NCBI GenBank assembly: GCA_934432675.1
Contig: CAKRYT010000006.1
Coordinates: 1 to 64,000 of the forward strand
Origin: an uncultured Eubacteriales bacterium
GTDB lineage: Bacteria; Bacillota; Clostridia; Oscillospirales; CAG-272
Length of the DNA stretch: 64,000 nucleotides
Direction of reading: 5' to 3'
A program made the translations under genes and the position numbers. Shown one piece after another: positions 1 through 7,242 of the stretch; the first letter of the stretch is position 1, and every line of letters begins with the position of its first letter. The notes under the pieces were generated by a model. That model did no database searches and was not told where the DNA came from. It worked only from the letters and a program-made list of their open reading frames with translations.

Positions 1-249
1 TAAAGCCGCGAGCGACGCTCAAAGCCGTTTTTGGGCGCGTCGCCCGAAACGCCCCACCGGGGTGTTTCGTGCTCGCTTACCTAGCGCCCCTGCCAAAGCT
101 CCCGCACGGATGTGCGGGAGTTTTACTTTTGGCAGGGGCACGGACCCGAACCCCCGTTTTCCTGCGGGAAACGGGGTTCTCCGACGGCAAAAACGGAGCA
201 AATCGCCTCGCCTGCGGCGTAAAGCCGCGGGCGACGCTCAAAGCCGTTT
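1..249. repeat. structured GC-rich repeat element
   Basis: A 30-base unit at 1-30 recurs at 220-249 with one mismatch. Between the copies are several inverted repeats: 45-55 with 59-69; an outer stem 86-97 with 128-139 enclosing an inner stem 99-107/112-120 followed by TTTT; and 152-159 with 169-176. No ORF here has a convincing ribosome binding site. The first copy begins at the window edge, so the element may extend to the left. It could be an interspersed intergenic repeat or a structured RNA; nothing decides between these. Confidence 0.5.
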
Positions 250-255
250 CGGGAA

Positions 256-285
256 TTGATTTTGCCCCGGAAAATATGATATACT
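256..285 (+). promoter_or_regulatory. promoter of methyltransferase gene
   Basis: TTGATT at 256-261 and TATACT at 280-285 are 18 bases apart, with a TG just upstream of the -10. The start codon lies at 346. Confidence 0.5.
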
Positions 286-345
286 GTTATAAAAGCAACG
301 ATATAAGACATCCGCAAAACAAAATTTGGGAAGGGGATCGGAGCT

Positions 346-1080
346 ATGGACAACACGACTATTTTCACCGGCAAAGCGCAGTTTTACAACAGCAGACCTA
401 CCTATCCGCAAGAATGTATTGACTATGTCATCAAAAAAATGGAGATACCCTCCGGCGGGATCGTTGCCGATATCGGAGCCGGTACGGGAATCCTGACAAA
501 ACCGTTTCTTGATGCCGGTTGCACCGTTTACGCCGTAGAGCCAAACGGGGATATGTTTGCGGAGCTGAAAAAGAATCTGTCCCGGTATCAGGATGTCAGA
601 TTTTTGAAGGCTACCGCGGAGAAAACCGACATACCCGCACATACCTGCGATGCGGTCGTCGTAGGCACGGCATTTCACTGGTTCGATAAAGATCAGTTTC
701 GCGCGGAATGTCAGCGTATATTGAAAAACAACAAGTGTGTTGCCATTTTGAGGATTGCTAACAACACAGAGGGCGATAAGCTACTCGATCAAGACAAACA
801 TTTCACGGAGAGGGATTTGAATGCAGCCAAAGAATTCTTCGGAGAGGGCTTTCAGGAACACCGCTGCTTTGAATATACCGAGCGGTTCGATGAAGAAAAG
901 CATATAAACGATTTGCTTTCCTCCGCTACCGCGCCGCTGCCCAATGACGTAACTTTTGAAGAGTTTGTAAGCAGACGCAGAGAAGTCTTCCGCAAATATT
1001 TCCCGAGCGGGGTGGCAGAGTTGCCCTTTGCCGTAAATTGTTATATAGGCAGGGTAGATACTGAATGGCAGAATACATAA
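346..1080 (+). CDS. class I SAM-dependent methyltransferase
   Basis: This 244-residue cytosolic protein has a class I methyltransferase fold. Motif I, VADIGAGTGILTKPF, lies around residues 40-54 and is the SAM-binding glycine loop. YAVEPNGDM follows as the acidic ribose-binding strand, and the GTAFHWFD stretch is typical of the UbiE/Methyltransf_11 group. The start is chosen for the purine-rich GGGAAGGGGATCGGAG just upstream. The substrate cannot be deduced, because proteins of this type methylate many small molecules. The gene is monocistronic, between its own promoter (256-285) and a strong terminator (1130-1167). Confidence 0.85.
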   Translation: MDNTTIFTGKAQFYNSRPTYPQECIDYVIKKMEIPSGGIVADIGAGTGILTKPFLDAGCTVYAVEPNGDMFAELKKNLSRYQDVRFLKATAEKTDIPAHTCDAVVVGTAFHWFDKDQFRAECQRILKNNKCVAILRIANNTEGDKLLDQDKHFTERDLNAAKEFFGEGFQEHRCFEYTERFDEEKHINDLLSSATAPLPNDVTFEEFVSRRREVFRKYFPSGVAELPFAVNCYIGRVDTEWQNT

Positions 1081-1129
1081 ACCTTTTGCAGACTCTGTTT
1101 TTAAGCCCCGGAAGATCGCGGTCACCTGC

Positions 1130-1167
1130 AAGCCAAACGCTCCCCGCCTGGCGTTTGGCTTGTTTTG
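1130..1167 (+). terminator. terminator of methyltransferase gene
   Basis: AAGCCAAACGC (1130-1140) pairs with GCGTTTGGCTT (1151-1161) and is followed by GTTTTG. The rest of 1081-1388 holds only the next promoter and two leader hairpins. Confidence 0.75.
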
Positions 1168-1235
1168 ACGATAGCGAAGGATGAACACTGCATAAGTCCG
1201 TTGCCGTCTCCGCCCGCGACAGGCGGAAACCCGTA

Positions 1236-1264
1236 TTGCAACACCGCCCCGGGTGTGCTAGAAT
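1236..1264 (+). promoter_or_regulatory. promoter and leader of rhamnose mutarotase gene
   Basis: TTGCAA (1236-1241) and TAGAAT (1259-1264) are 17 bases apart, with a TG-type extension upstream of the -10. The roughly 118-base leader contains two inverted repeats, about 1277-1311 and 1354-1375. Their role is unknown. Confidence 0.55.
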
Positions 1265-1388
1265 AGATTCGTCGGTTCATCCGTCCGACGGCACGTCCCG
1301 GCAGACGGATGACGTACCTTTCGCAAGGCAAGACAACTGATTTTCTGAAAAGTGCTGTGTGCAGTCGCGCACAGCCGGAGGAGTATCT

Positions 1389-1718
1389 ATGGAACGCTAC
1401 GCATGGAAAGCCACGGTGAAAGACGGGATGCTCGCCGAATACTGCCGTCGGCATAACGAGATCTGGGGCGAGATGAAAGAGGTACTGCGCGCGGCAGGGA
1501 TCCGCAACTATACCATCTGGAACGTGGGAAACGAGCTGTTCGGCTACTATGAATGTGAGCTGGGAAAGGAATATGCCGCGCGGGTGCAGGCGACCTCCCC
1601 GGTCGTGGATCGTTGGAACGCCTACATGACGGATGTGATGGATATGGAGCTTGACCCGGAGACCGGTGCACAGCCGCAGCTGACGCAGGTCTTCTGCTTC
1701 CGCACCGAGGAGGACTGA
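1389..1718 (+). CDS. rhaM: L-rhamnose mutarotase
   Basis: This 109-residue protein matches the L-rhamnose mutarotase family, a dimeric ferredoxin-like enzyme that interconverts alpha and beta anomers of L-rhamnose. Visible family features are RHNEIWGEMKE (His and Trp of the sugar pocket), AGIRNYTIW, NELFGYYE, and a Trp in PVVDRWNAYM. The start at 1389 is set by CGGAGGAG six bases upstream; an in-frame upstream start has no such site. It stands alone between a promoter and a terminator. A GH78-like rhamnosidase at 7239 would supply its substrate, although the two genes are not linked. No rhamnose kinase or isomerase is in the window. Confidence 0.9.
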   Translation: MERYAWKATVKDGMLAEYCRRHNEIWGEMKEVLRAAGIRNYTIWNVGNELFGYYECELGKEYAARVQATSPVVDRWNAYMTDVMDMELDPETGAQPQLTQVFCFRTEED

Positions 1719-1774
1719 ACGAACACCGCAGGCGCCCGCGGGCGCGTCTGCGCGCGGCGGCATCATCCATACGG

Positions 1775-1803
1775 AAAGGCACTCGCGCTGCGAGTGCCTT
1801 TTT
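1775..1803 (+). terminator. terminator after rhaM
   Basis: AAGGCACTCG pairs with CGAGTGCCTT around a short loop and is followed by TTTTT. Confidence 0.85.
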
Positions 1804-1888
1804 CGGTGGTATCCGGGTCGCCCGGCGGCGGGCGATAGGGTTCCGCCGAGGCAGGTCCCTACTGTGTGGGGCACACACCACCGGTACC

Positions 1889-1917
1889 TTTACAAGCCGC
1901 CGTTTCTGTACTATGAT
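1889..1917 (+). promoter_or_regulatory. promoter of GNAT gene
   Basis: TTTACA (1889-1894), a 17-base spacer and TATGAT (1912-1917). Confidence 0.55.
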
Positions 1918-1942
1918 TATGTAAGAGGAGTGATATGACACA

Positions 1943-2422
1943 ATGAAGATCACATTCGAGGAATTAACGCACGCAAATTACCCACATGCCAAAGCCATCC
2001 GGCGGGATGACATTCCGGAGGCGTGGGTCGACAGCGCGGAAACGATCATGGAGATAACGGACGAAGGCGCACGACGCAACTGTATCGGACATACGTTTCT
2101 TGTCAGACTTGATGAAGCCTATATCGGTCTTATGCTGCTGGGCGAGGCGATCCCCTGGGAGACAGACCCGCCGGAGATGGGCAGAGAGCCGTTTTATCGT
2201 TTGATGGGGTTCATCATCGATAAAGATTACCGGGATAAAGGCTATGGTGGCATGATCCTGGAGAAAGCCATAGAACAGGTGTACAGAGAGTTCGGGGAAA
2301 GACCCATCGCGCTGGGGTGTCATGTGGACAACGTTCGTGCGGCGCGCTTTTATGAGAAGCACGGGTTCAGGAAAACAGGCTGTTTTGAAGGGAACGACGA
2401 GTATTATTTGAGATGGCTGTGA
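1943..2422 (+). CDS. GNAT family N-acetyltransferase
   Basis: This 159-residue acetyltransferase has the usual GNAT length. The acetyl-CoA-binding motif A is seen in IDKDYRDKGYGGMILEKAIE (R/Q-x-x-G-x-G/A type, about residues 93-112). The C-terminal NVRAARFYEKHGFRKTG is the motif B signature of GNAT enzymes. It should move an acetyl group from acetyl-CoA to an amine, but the acceptor cannot be read from the sequence. An AGAGGAG site lies 12 bases upstream of the ATG. It is single-gene, with its own promoter. Confidence 0.9.
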   Translation: MKITFEELTHANYPHAKAIRRDDIPEAWVDSAETIMEITDEGARRNCIGHTFLVRLDEAYIGLMLLGEAIPWETDPPEMGREPFYRLMGFIIDKDYRDKGYGGMILEKAIEQVYREFGERPIALGCHVDNVRAARFYEKHGFRKTGCFEGNDEYYLRWL

Positions 2423-2457
2423 AAGACAGTTTCCTGCTCAAAAATGTGAGATCCTGT

Positions 2458-2486
2458 TTGGAAATGTCGGAATATCGTTGTATAAT
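2458..2486 (+). promoter_or_regulatory. near-consensus promoter of ATC-hydrolase-like gene
   Basis: TTGGAA (2458-2463), a 17-base spacer and a perfect TATAAT (2481-2486). The gene starts at 2527. Confidence 0.7.
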
Positions 2487-2526
2487 GGATTGTCGATAAA
2501 TATCCATTTGCGGGGGGAGAATAACG

Positions 2527-3111
2527 ATGAAGATCAAGCAACAAAAAATGATCGATCAATTTCTGACCGAAACATTCGGGAAAGAGAAAGGGGAGGCGCT
2601 GTTTGACAGGCAGAGCGAGACGCTGGACGCGTTGATCGCCGGTGTGGAAGAAACATCGCACAGCCGGAAGAAAACGCTCGTACAGACGATTCTCCCCCGC
2701 ATAGCACTCTATACGGTTCTGCTGAACGAGGGGTCCCCGGTGGAAGATGCGTATGGTTATATGCGAAAATATATGCTGGAAAAGGTCGCGGCGCAAAAAT
2801 ACGCTTCGATGCTGAAGATGGAAAAGGTGCCGGGCTTTTACGCCTTATACAGCAAGATATTTCTGAAGATCATGCGTAAGACAGACCTGCAGGAAAGCGA
2901 ACAGCGCCGGGACAAGAGCTCCTTTGATGTGACGATACGCAAATGCCTCTGGCATACGGCGTGCGTCGAACACGGCTGCCCGGAGCTGTGCCGGCTGTTT
3001 TGCGATGTGGATAATGTCACATACGGGGGGCTCGCCAAGATCGGCTTCTCCCGAACGCAAACGCTGGGCTACGGTGGGGACTGCTGCGATTTTCATTTCT
3101 TCAAAAAATAA
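2527..3111 (+). CDS. L-2-amino-thiazoline-4-carboxylic acid hydrolase-like protein
   Basis: This 194-residue protein belongs to the ATC-hydrolase family, named for enzymes that open 2-amino-thiazoline-4-carboxylate on the way to L-cysteine. The C-terminal half is the recognisable part: KCLWHTACVEHGCPELCRLF, then CDVDNVTYGGL and GYGGDCCDFHF, with many conserved Cys and His residues. Most family members in gut Firmicutes are uncharacterised, so the reaction is known only by family name. The start follows GGGGGGAG with good spacing. It is flanked by its own promoter and terminator, and no cysteine genes are nearby. Confidence 0.8.
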   Translation: MKIKQQKMIDQFLTETFGKEKGEALFDRQSETLDALIAGVEETSHSRKKTLVQTILPRIALYTVLLNEGSPVEDAYGYMRKYMLEKVAAQKYASMLKMEKVPGFYALYSKIFLKIMRKTDLQESEQRRDKSSFDVTIRKCLWHTACVEHGCPELCRLFCDVDNVTYGGLAKIGFSRTQTLGYGGDCCDFHFFKK

Positions 3112-3213
3112 CCGCGAGACAGGGCGGTATGGCGCCCGGTTTGCCGTCGCCGGTCCCCCGCACGCGGTATAGTCCACCCGGGCGGCACGCCGCCCGGCGG
3201 GCAAACCCTATTG

Positions 3214-3249
3214 AAAAGCTCCGGGAGCAGTCGCTCCCGGAGCTTTTTT
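3214..3249 (+). terminator. bidirectional terminator
   Basis: AAAAGCTCCGGGAG pairs with CTCCCGGAGCTTTT. It can stop both the plus-strand gene ending at 3111 and the minus-strand gene ending at 3342. Another perfect GC stem lies at 3179-3198. Confidence 0.8.
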
Positions 3250-3341
3250 CGGATAATAGGGGCGTAGGGGCTCCGGCGCCCCCGGGGCGTGACTTTACCG
3301 TGCCGCGCCAGTGGGAACGACGCCGCACGGTGTCCCTCACG

Positions 3342-4073
3342 TCAGTTTTCCCCGACAGGTAAATCATCTTTTCTCTCCCGCGCGGCGGCGGCGAGGCGTG
3401 CACCGAGGCGGTACAGCAAAAAGGCGACCCAAACGGCGAGCAGGGCGAATGCCGCATAGAGCAGCAGGTACGTCACCTGCCCGAAACGCAGGCGGATGAG
3501 TTCGAGCGGGTGGATGAACGAGCGCAGGATGCCGGCGTAATTGACGTCCAGCAAGAACGCCGCGGGGATCGCCGCCGATGCCCAGGCACCGAGGAAAGTC
3601 AGGTAACGGAGGTAGTCGAAACGCTGCATCCGGTACTCCCCGCCGAGCAGCATCACTGCCCAGAGGAGCAAAACCGCCATGTGATAGAAGTAACTGTATG
3701 CGTGATAATAATGGGTGAACATTATCGCGGGGTCACCCACGACCGAGTGCGGATTGACCGTCATCGTCACGAGAAGGAACAGCCCGCCGACGTAGGAGGC
3801 GCAGGCACCGTAATGCCTGACCCTGCCGCGCCCGAAGGCGAAAAGCGCAAACGAGATATAGTAGGTGCCGGAATAATGGAAGGGCAGATAGTTCGGCGAA
3901 TAATTATCCCTGACCGTGATCTGCTTGACTGCCTCCCCGATGAACAGGAGGATGACCAGTGCACGCACCAGCCACGCGCGGGCACGGGGCGAGAGACGAC
4001 GGCTGTAAAAAGCCGCGAGAAAAATCGCCAGATACCCGAGCGGTATCGTCAGAAAATGTAGCGGATACCACAT
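3342..4073 (-). CDS. YwaF/TIGR02206-type integral membrane protein
   Basis: This 243-residue polytopic membrane protein resembles the YwaF/TIGR02206 family, whose function is unknown. It has about six hydrophobic segments. The family-like core is YLPFHYSGTYYISFALFAFG, with later motifs DPAIMFTHYYHAYSY and LLDVNYAGIL. The start is at 4073 (MWYPLHF), preceded by AAAAGGGGGTGAG. A longer upstream reading frame runs antisense into purA and is rejected. It is divergent from purA with a short shared intergenic space. Confidence 0.75.
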   Translation of the reverse strand: MWYPLHFLTIPLGYLAIFLAAFYSRRLSPRARAWLVRALVILLFIGEAVKQITVRDNYSPNYLPFHYSGTYYISFALFAFGRGRVRHYGACASYVGGLFLLVTMTVNPHSVVGDPAIMFTHYYHAYSYFYHMAVLLLWAVMLLGGEYRMQRFDYLRYLTFLGAWASAAIPAAFLLDVNYAGILRSFIHPLELIRLRFGQVTYLLLYAAFALLAVWVAFLLYRLGARLAAAARERKDDLPVGEN

Positions 4074-4170
4074 ACGTCTCACCCCCTTTTCTTTCAATAT
4101 AACAGTGTATTGTGAACTGAATGTAACGCCACTATGTACATATTGTGTCGAAAAAGAGCGACGGTAACCC

Positions 4171-4199
4171 TTGCAATCGGAGCGCAACTGTGGTACAAT
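4171..4199 (+). promoter_or_regulatory. purA promoter
   Basis: TTGCAA (4171-4176), a 17-base spacer and TACAAT (4194-4199), 49 bases before the ATG. No purine riboswitch or PurR box was recognised. Confidence 0.65.
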
Positions 4200-4247
4200 A
4201 TCTCCGTTAAAAAAAGCGGTGCGGGAGCACCAAGGAGGAACGGGAAT

Positions 4248-5522
4248 ATGGTCAGAGCAATCGTCGGAGCCAACTGGGGCGACGAGGGAAAAGGGAAGAT
4301 AACGGATGTCCTCGCGGGGCAATCCGACGTGGTAATCCGCTTTCAGGGCGGGTCCAACGCAGGGCACACCATCATCAATGAGTACGGCAAGACCGCACTC
4401 CACCAGATGCCCTCCGGGATTTTCTACCCGAACGTGACCAACATCATCGGCAACGGCGTCGCGCTGGATATCGAGAAATTCCTGAACGAACTGGAAGTCG
4501 TCAAGGCGAAGGGGGCAAAACCGAATATTCTCGTCTCCGACCGTGTCCAGATCGTCATGCCGTATCACGTCCTCTTCGACGTTTATGAGGAAGAGCGGCT
4601 GAAAGGGGCGGCGTTCGGCTCCACCAAGTCCGGTATTGCGCCGTTTTATTCCGATAAGTATTCCAAGATCGGCTTTGAGATCTGCGAGCTCATGGACGAG
4701 GACTACGCCTACAAGAAACTGAAACGCGTGATGGAGGTCAAGAACCTCCTGCTCGAAAATCTCTACCACAAGGATCCGCTGGACGTCGACGAACTGTTCC
4801 GCCACCTCATGGAACTGCGCGACCGTATCAAACCGTACGTCGGCAATGTGTTCGCGTTTCTGCAACAGGCGTTGCGGGAGAACAAGACCATCCTTCTTGA
4901 AGGGCAGCTCGGGTCGCTCAAAGACCCCGACCACGGTATCTATCCGATGGTGACCTCCTCCTCGACGCTCGCCGGCTACGGTGCCATCGGTGCCGGGTTG
5001 CCGCCGTATGAGATCAAGGACATCATCGTCATCACCAAGGCGTATTCTTCTGCCGTCGGCGGCGGTGCGTTTGTCAGCGAGATCCTCGACGAGGATAAAG
5101 CGCAGGAGTTGCGCCTGCGCGGCGGTGACGGCGGCGAGTTCGGTGCCACGACCGGCAGACCGCGCCGCATGGGCTGGTACGACTGCGTCGCCTCCCGCTA
5201 CGGTGTGAAGGTGCAGGGGGCCACGCAGGTCTGCCTGACCGTCGTGGATGCGCTCGGGTACCTCGATGAGATCCCCGTCTGTGTCGGCTACGAGGTGGAC
5301 GGCCGCGTAATCCGCGATTTCCCGACCACACCGACCCTGGAACGCTGCAAGCCCGTATTCAAAGTGTTGCCCGGTTGGAAATGTGACATTCGCGGCATCA
5401 AGAAGTATGAAGACCTGCCGGCGAACTGCCGCGCTTATATTGAGTTTATCGAACGCGAACTCGAAACGCCGATCACCATGGTGTCGAACGGCCCGCGCCG
5501 CGATGAACTGATCTATCGGTAA
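4248..5522 (+). CDS. purA: adenylosuccinate synthetase
   Basis: PurA joins IMP and aspartate using GTP, the first committed step of AMP synthesis. The 424 residues match the family length. The N-terminus has GANWGDEGKGKITD (IMP/GTP loop with the catalytic Asp), then GGSNAGHT and TKSGIAPFYSDK. The Arg/Thr-rich FGATTGRPRRMGWYD lies around residues 297-311. The start is at 4248, preceded by AAGGAGG; an upstream in-frame extension lacks a ribosome binding site and precedes the promoter. It is monocistronic, with a GC hairpin downstream. Confidence 0.97.
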   Translation: MVRAIVGANWGDEGKGKITDVLAGQSDVVIRFQGGSNAGHTIINEYGKTALHQMPSGIFYPNVTNIIGNGVALDIEKFLNELEVVKAKGAKPNILVSDRVQIVMPYHVLFDVYEEERLKGAAFGSTKSGIAPFYSDKYSKIGFEICELMDEDYAYKKLKRVMEVKNLLLENLYHKDPLDVDELFRHLMELRDRIKPYVGNVFAFLQQALRENKTILLEGQLGSLKDPDHGIYPMVTSSSTLAGYGAIGAGLPPYEIKDIIVITKAYSSAVGGGAFVSEILDEDKAQELRLRGGDGGEFGATTGRPRRMGWYDCVASRYGVKVQGATQVCLTVVDALGYLDEIPVCVGYEVDGRVIRDFPTTPTLERCKPVFKVLPGWKCDIRGIKKYEDLPANCRAYIEFIERELETPITMVSNGPRRDELIYR

Positions 5523-5528
5523 GATGCA

Positions 5529-5553
5529 CAGCCGCCGCCTTTTCGCGGCGGCT
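5529..5553 (+). terminator. hairpin after purA
   Basis: AGCCGCCGC pairs with GCGGCGGCT across CTTTTC. The U tract is weak (TGTCTTTG), so read-through into the next gene, whose ATG is only 20 bases on, is plausible. Confidence 0.5.
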
Positions 5554-5572
5554 GTCTTTGAAAGAGGAGAGT

Positions 5573-6343
5573 ATGTGGGGAGAGTGTAGTGCGGACACTG
5601 CCGAGGCGTTTCGCCTCGCGGCGGAAGAGACCTACCTCGGGGGCGATTGCCCCGGGGGGATCGGCACGCTCGGAGAGCGGCGGCTGCACGCCGCCGTCAA
5701 GCGGTTTCTGTCGCCGGACGTGTCCGCGCACGAGGCACGCGTCGGGCGTTACCGTGCGGACGTCCTGACGGCCGACGGGCACATTTTTGAGGTGCAGACC
5801 CGCCGCATGGATCGCCTCACGGACAAACTCCGTGCATTTCTCGCGGACTATGACGTCACGGTGGTCTATCCCGTGGCGCGGGATAAATACCTGTCCTGGG
5901 TGGACCCCGGGACGGGGGGCGTCACGCCGCCCCGTAAGAGCCCGCGCCACGGCACGGTGGCGGATTGCCTCTATGAACTGTTTTACCTGACGGAGTTTCT
6001 CGGTCACCCGCGCTTTCACGTATTGGTGCTGCTCGCCGATATGCAGGAGTACCGTACCCTTTCCGGTTACGGTCGGGAGAAAAAACGCCGCGCTCCGCGC
6101 GCGGAACGGTTGCCGCGCGGCCTCGTCGCGATGTATGCACTGGACGTCCCCGCCGATTACGCCCGCCTGATCCCCGATACGCTCCCGGAGTCGTTCACGG
6201 CGGCGGAATTCGTCCGCGCCGCCGGGATCCCGCCTGCCGCCGGGTCCCGTGCCATGCGGGTGCTGGCAACGACGGGTGCCGCCCACCGGGTGGGCAAGCG
6301 CGGTCGTTCGTATCTCTGGGCGCGGGGAGAGGAGACCACATGA
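5573..6343 (+). CDS. DUF8091-like protein, function unknown
   Basis: This 256-residue protein resembles an uncharacterised clostridial family that I recall as DUF8091. It opens with IGTLGERRLHAAVKRFL, followed by YRADVLTADGHIFEVQTR. A conserved core with E, D and Q-x-R after a beta strand is reminiscent of a PD-(D/E)XK nuclease-like fold, although that is inference. The C-terminal PDTLPESFTAAEFVRAAG and RVGKRGRSYLW look like a winged-helix tail. The start is the ATG after AAAGAGGAG. It overlaps the radical SAM gene by four bases (ATGA), so the two are translationally coupled. A DNA- or RNA-related role is a guess. Confidence 0.6.
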   Translation: MWGECSADTAEAFRLAAEETYLGGDCPGGIGTLGERRLHAAVKRFLSPDVSAHEARVGRYRADVLTADGHIFEVQTRRMDRLTDKLRAFLADYDVTVVYPVARDKYLSWVDPGTGGVTPPRKSPRHGTVADCLYELFYLTEFLGHPRFHVLVLLADMQEYRTLSGYGREKKRRAPRAERLPRGLVAMYALDVPADYARLIPDTLPESFTAAEFVRAAGIPPAAGSRAMRVLATTGAAHRVGKRGRSYLWARGEETT

Positions 6344-7242
6344 CCTACGAAAAATGTACGCTCTGCCCGCGCCGATGCGGCGTTGACCGGACGCGCGGCG
6401 AGCGCGGTGTGTGCCGTATGACGAGCCGCCTCGTGCTCGCCCGCGCGGCACTTCACCACTGGGAGGAGCCGTGTATTTCGGGCACCGCGGGGAGCGGAAC
6501 GGTCTTTTTCTCCGGTTGCCCGCTCGGGTGCGTATACTGCCAGAACCGCGAGATCGCCGACGGCTCGCACGGCTTGCCGGTCGATGACGGGAGGCTCACG
6601 GAGATCTTCTTTGAACTCGGCGAGGCGGGCGCACATAATATCAATCTGGTGACGCCGACGCATTTTGCCCCCACCGTTATCGCCGCGATCCGCCGCGCCC
6701 GTGACGAGGGCTTTACGCTCCCGTTCGTGTGCAATACCTCCGGCTATGAGACGGTCGAGACGCTACGCGCCTTTGAGGGTCTTATCGATATTTACCTGAC
6801 CGACCTGCGCTATGCGCGGCCCGCGACCGCCGCCGCGTATTCACACGCGTCGGATTACCCCGCCGTGGCGAAAGCGGCACTTGCCGAGATGGTGCGGCAG
6901 ACGGGCGCGGAGGTACTCGACGGAGCGGGCATTATGACGCGTGGTACGATCGTGCGGGTGCTGCTCCTGCCGGGGTATCTCACCGATGCAAAACTGTCGC
7001 TCCTGCATCTTGCAAAGCATTACGGGGACCGGGTCCGTGTCAGCATCATGCAGCAGTACACACCGCCCGCGGGGATGCCCCCGCCGCTCGATCGCCGCGT
7101 CACGGAGGCAGAGTACGCCGCCCTGATCCGCTATGCCGGGACGCTGTCCGTCACCAACGCCTATACGCAGGAGCGGGAAGCCGCCGATGCGAGTTTTATA
7201 CCGCCCTTCGATCTGACGGGCGTGAGAAAGGAACCGATATGA
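6340..7242 (+). CDS. PflA-like radical SAM protein
   Basis: This 300-residue radical SAM enzyme is of the pyruvate-formate-lyase-activase-like type. The cluster motif is C60-x3-C64-x2-C67 (GCPLGCVYCQ). An extra N-terminal Cys set, C6-x2-C9-x3-C13 and C25, is typical of the YjjW/PflA-related group and may bind a second FeS cluster. NLVTPTHFAP and YLTDLRYA are conserved barrel strands. The substrate is unknown, and no glycyl radical enzyme lies nearby. It overlaps both neighbours by ATGA, giving a coupled trio with the gene at 5573 and the GH78-like gene at 7239. Confidence 0.85.
   Translation: MTYEKCTLCPRRCGVDRTRGERGVCRMTSRLVLARAALHHWEEPCISGTAGSGTVFFSGCPLGCVYCQNREIADGSHGLPVDDGRLTEIFFELGEAGAHNINLVTPTHFAPTVIAAIRRARDEGFTLPFVCNTSGYETVETLRAFEGLIDIYLTDLRYARPATAAAYSHASDYPAVAKAALAEMVRQTGAEVLDGAGIMTRGTIVRVLLLPGYLTDAKLSLLHLAKHYGDRVRVSIMQQYTPPAGMPPPLDRRVTEAEYAALIRYAGTLSVTNAYTQEREAADASFIPPFDLTGVRKEPI

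Noticed and set aside
4074..4934. N-terminal extension of the YwaF-like protein to 530 residues
   Set aside because: The extra part runs antisense to purA, while the ATG at 4073 has a good ribosome binding site and starts the membrane domain.
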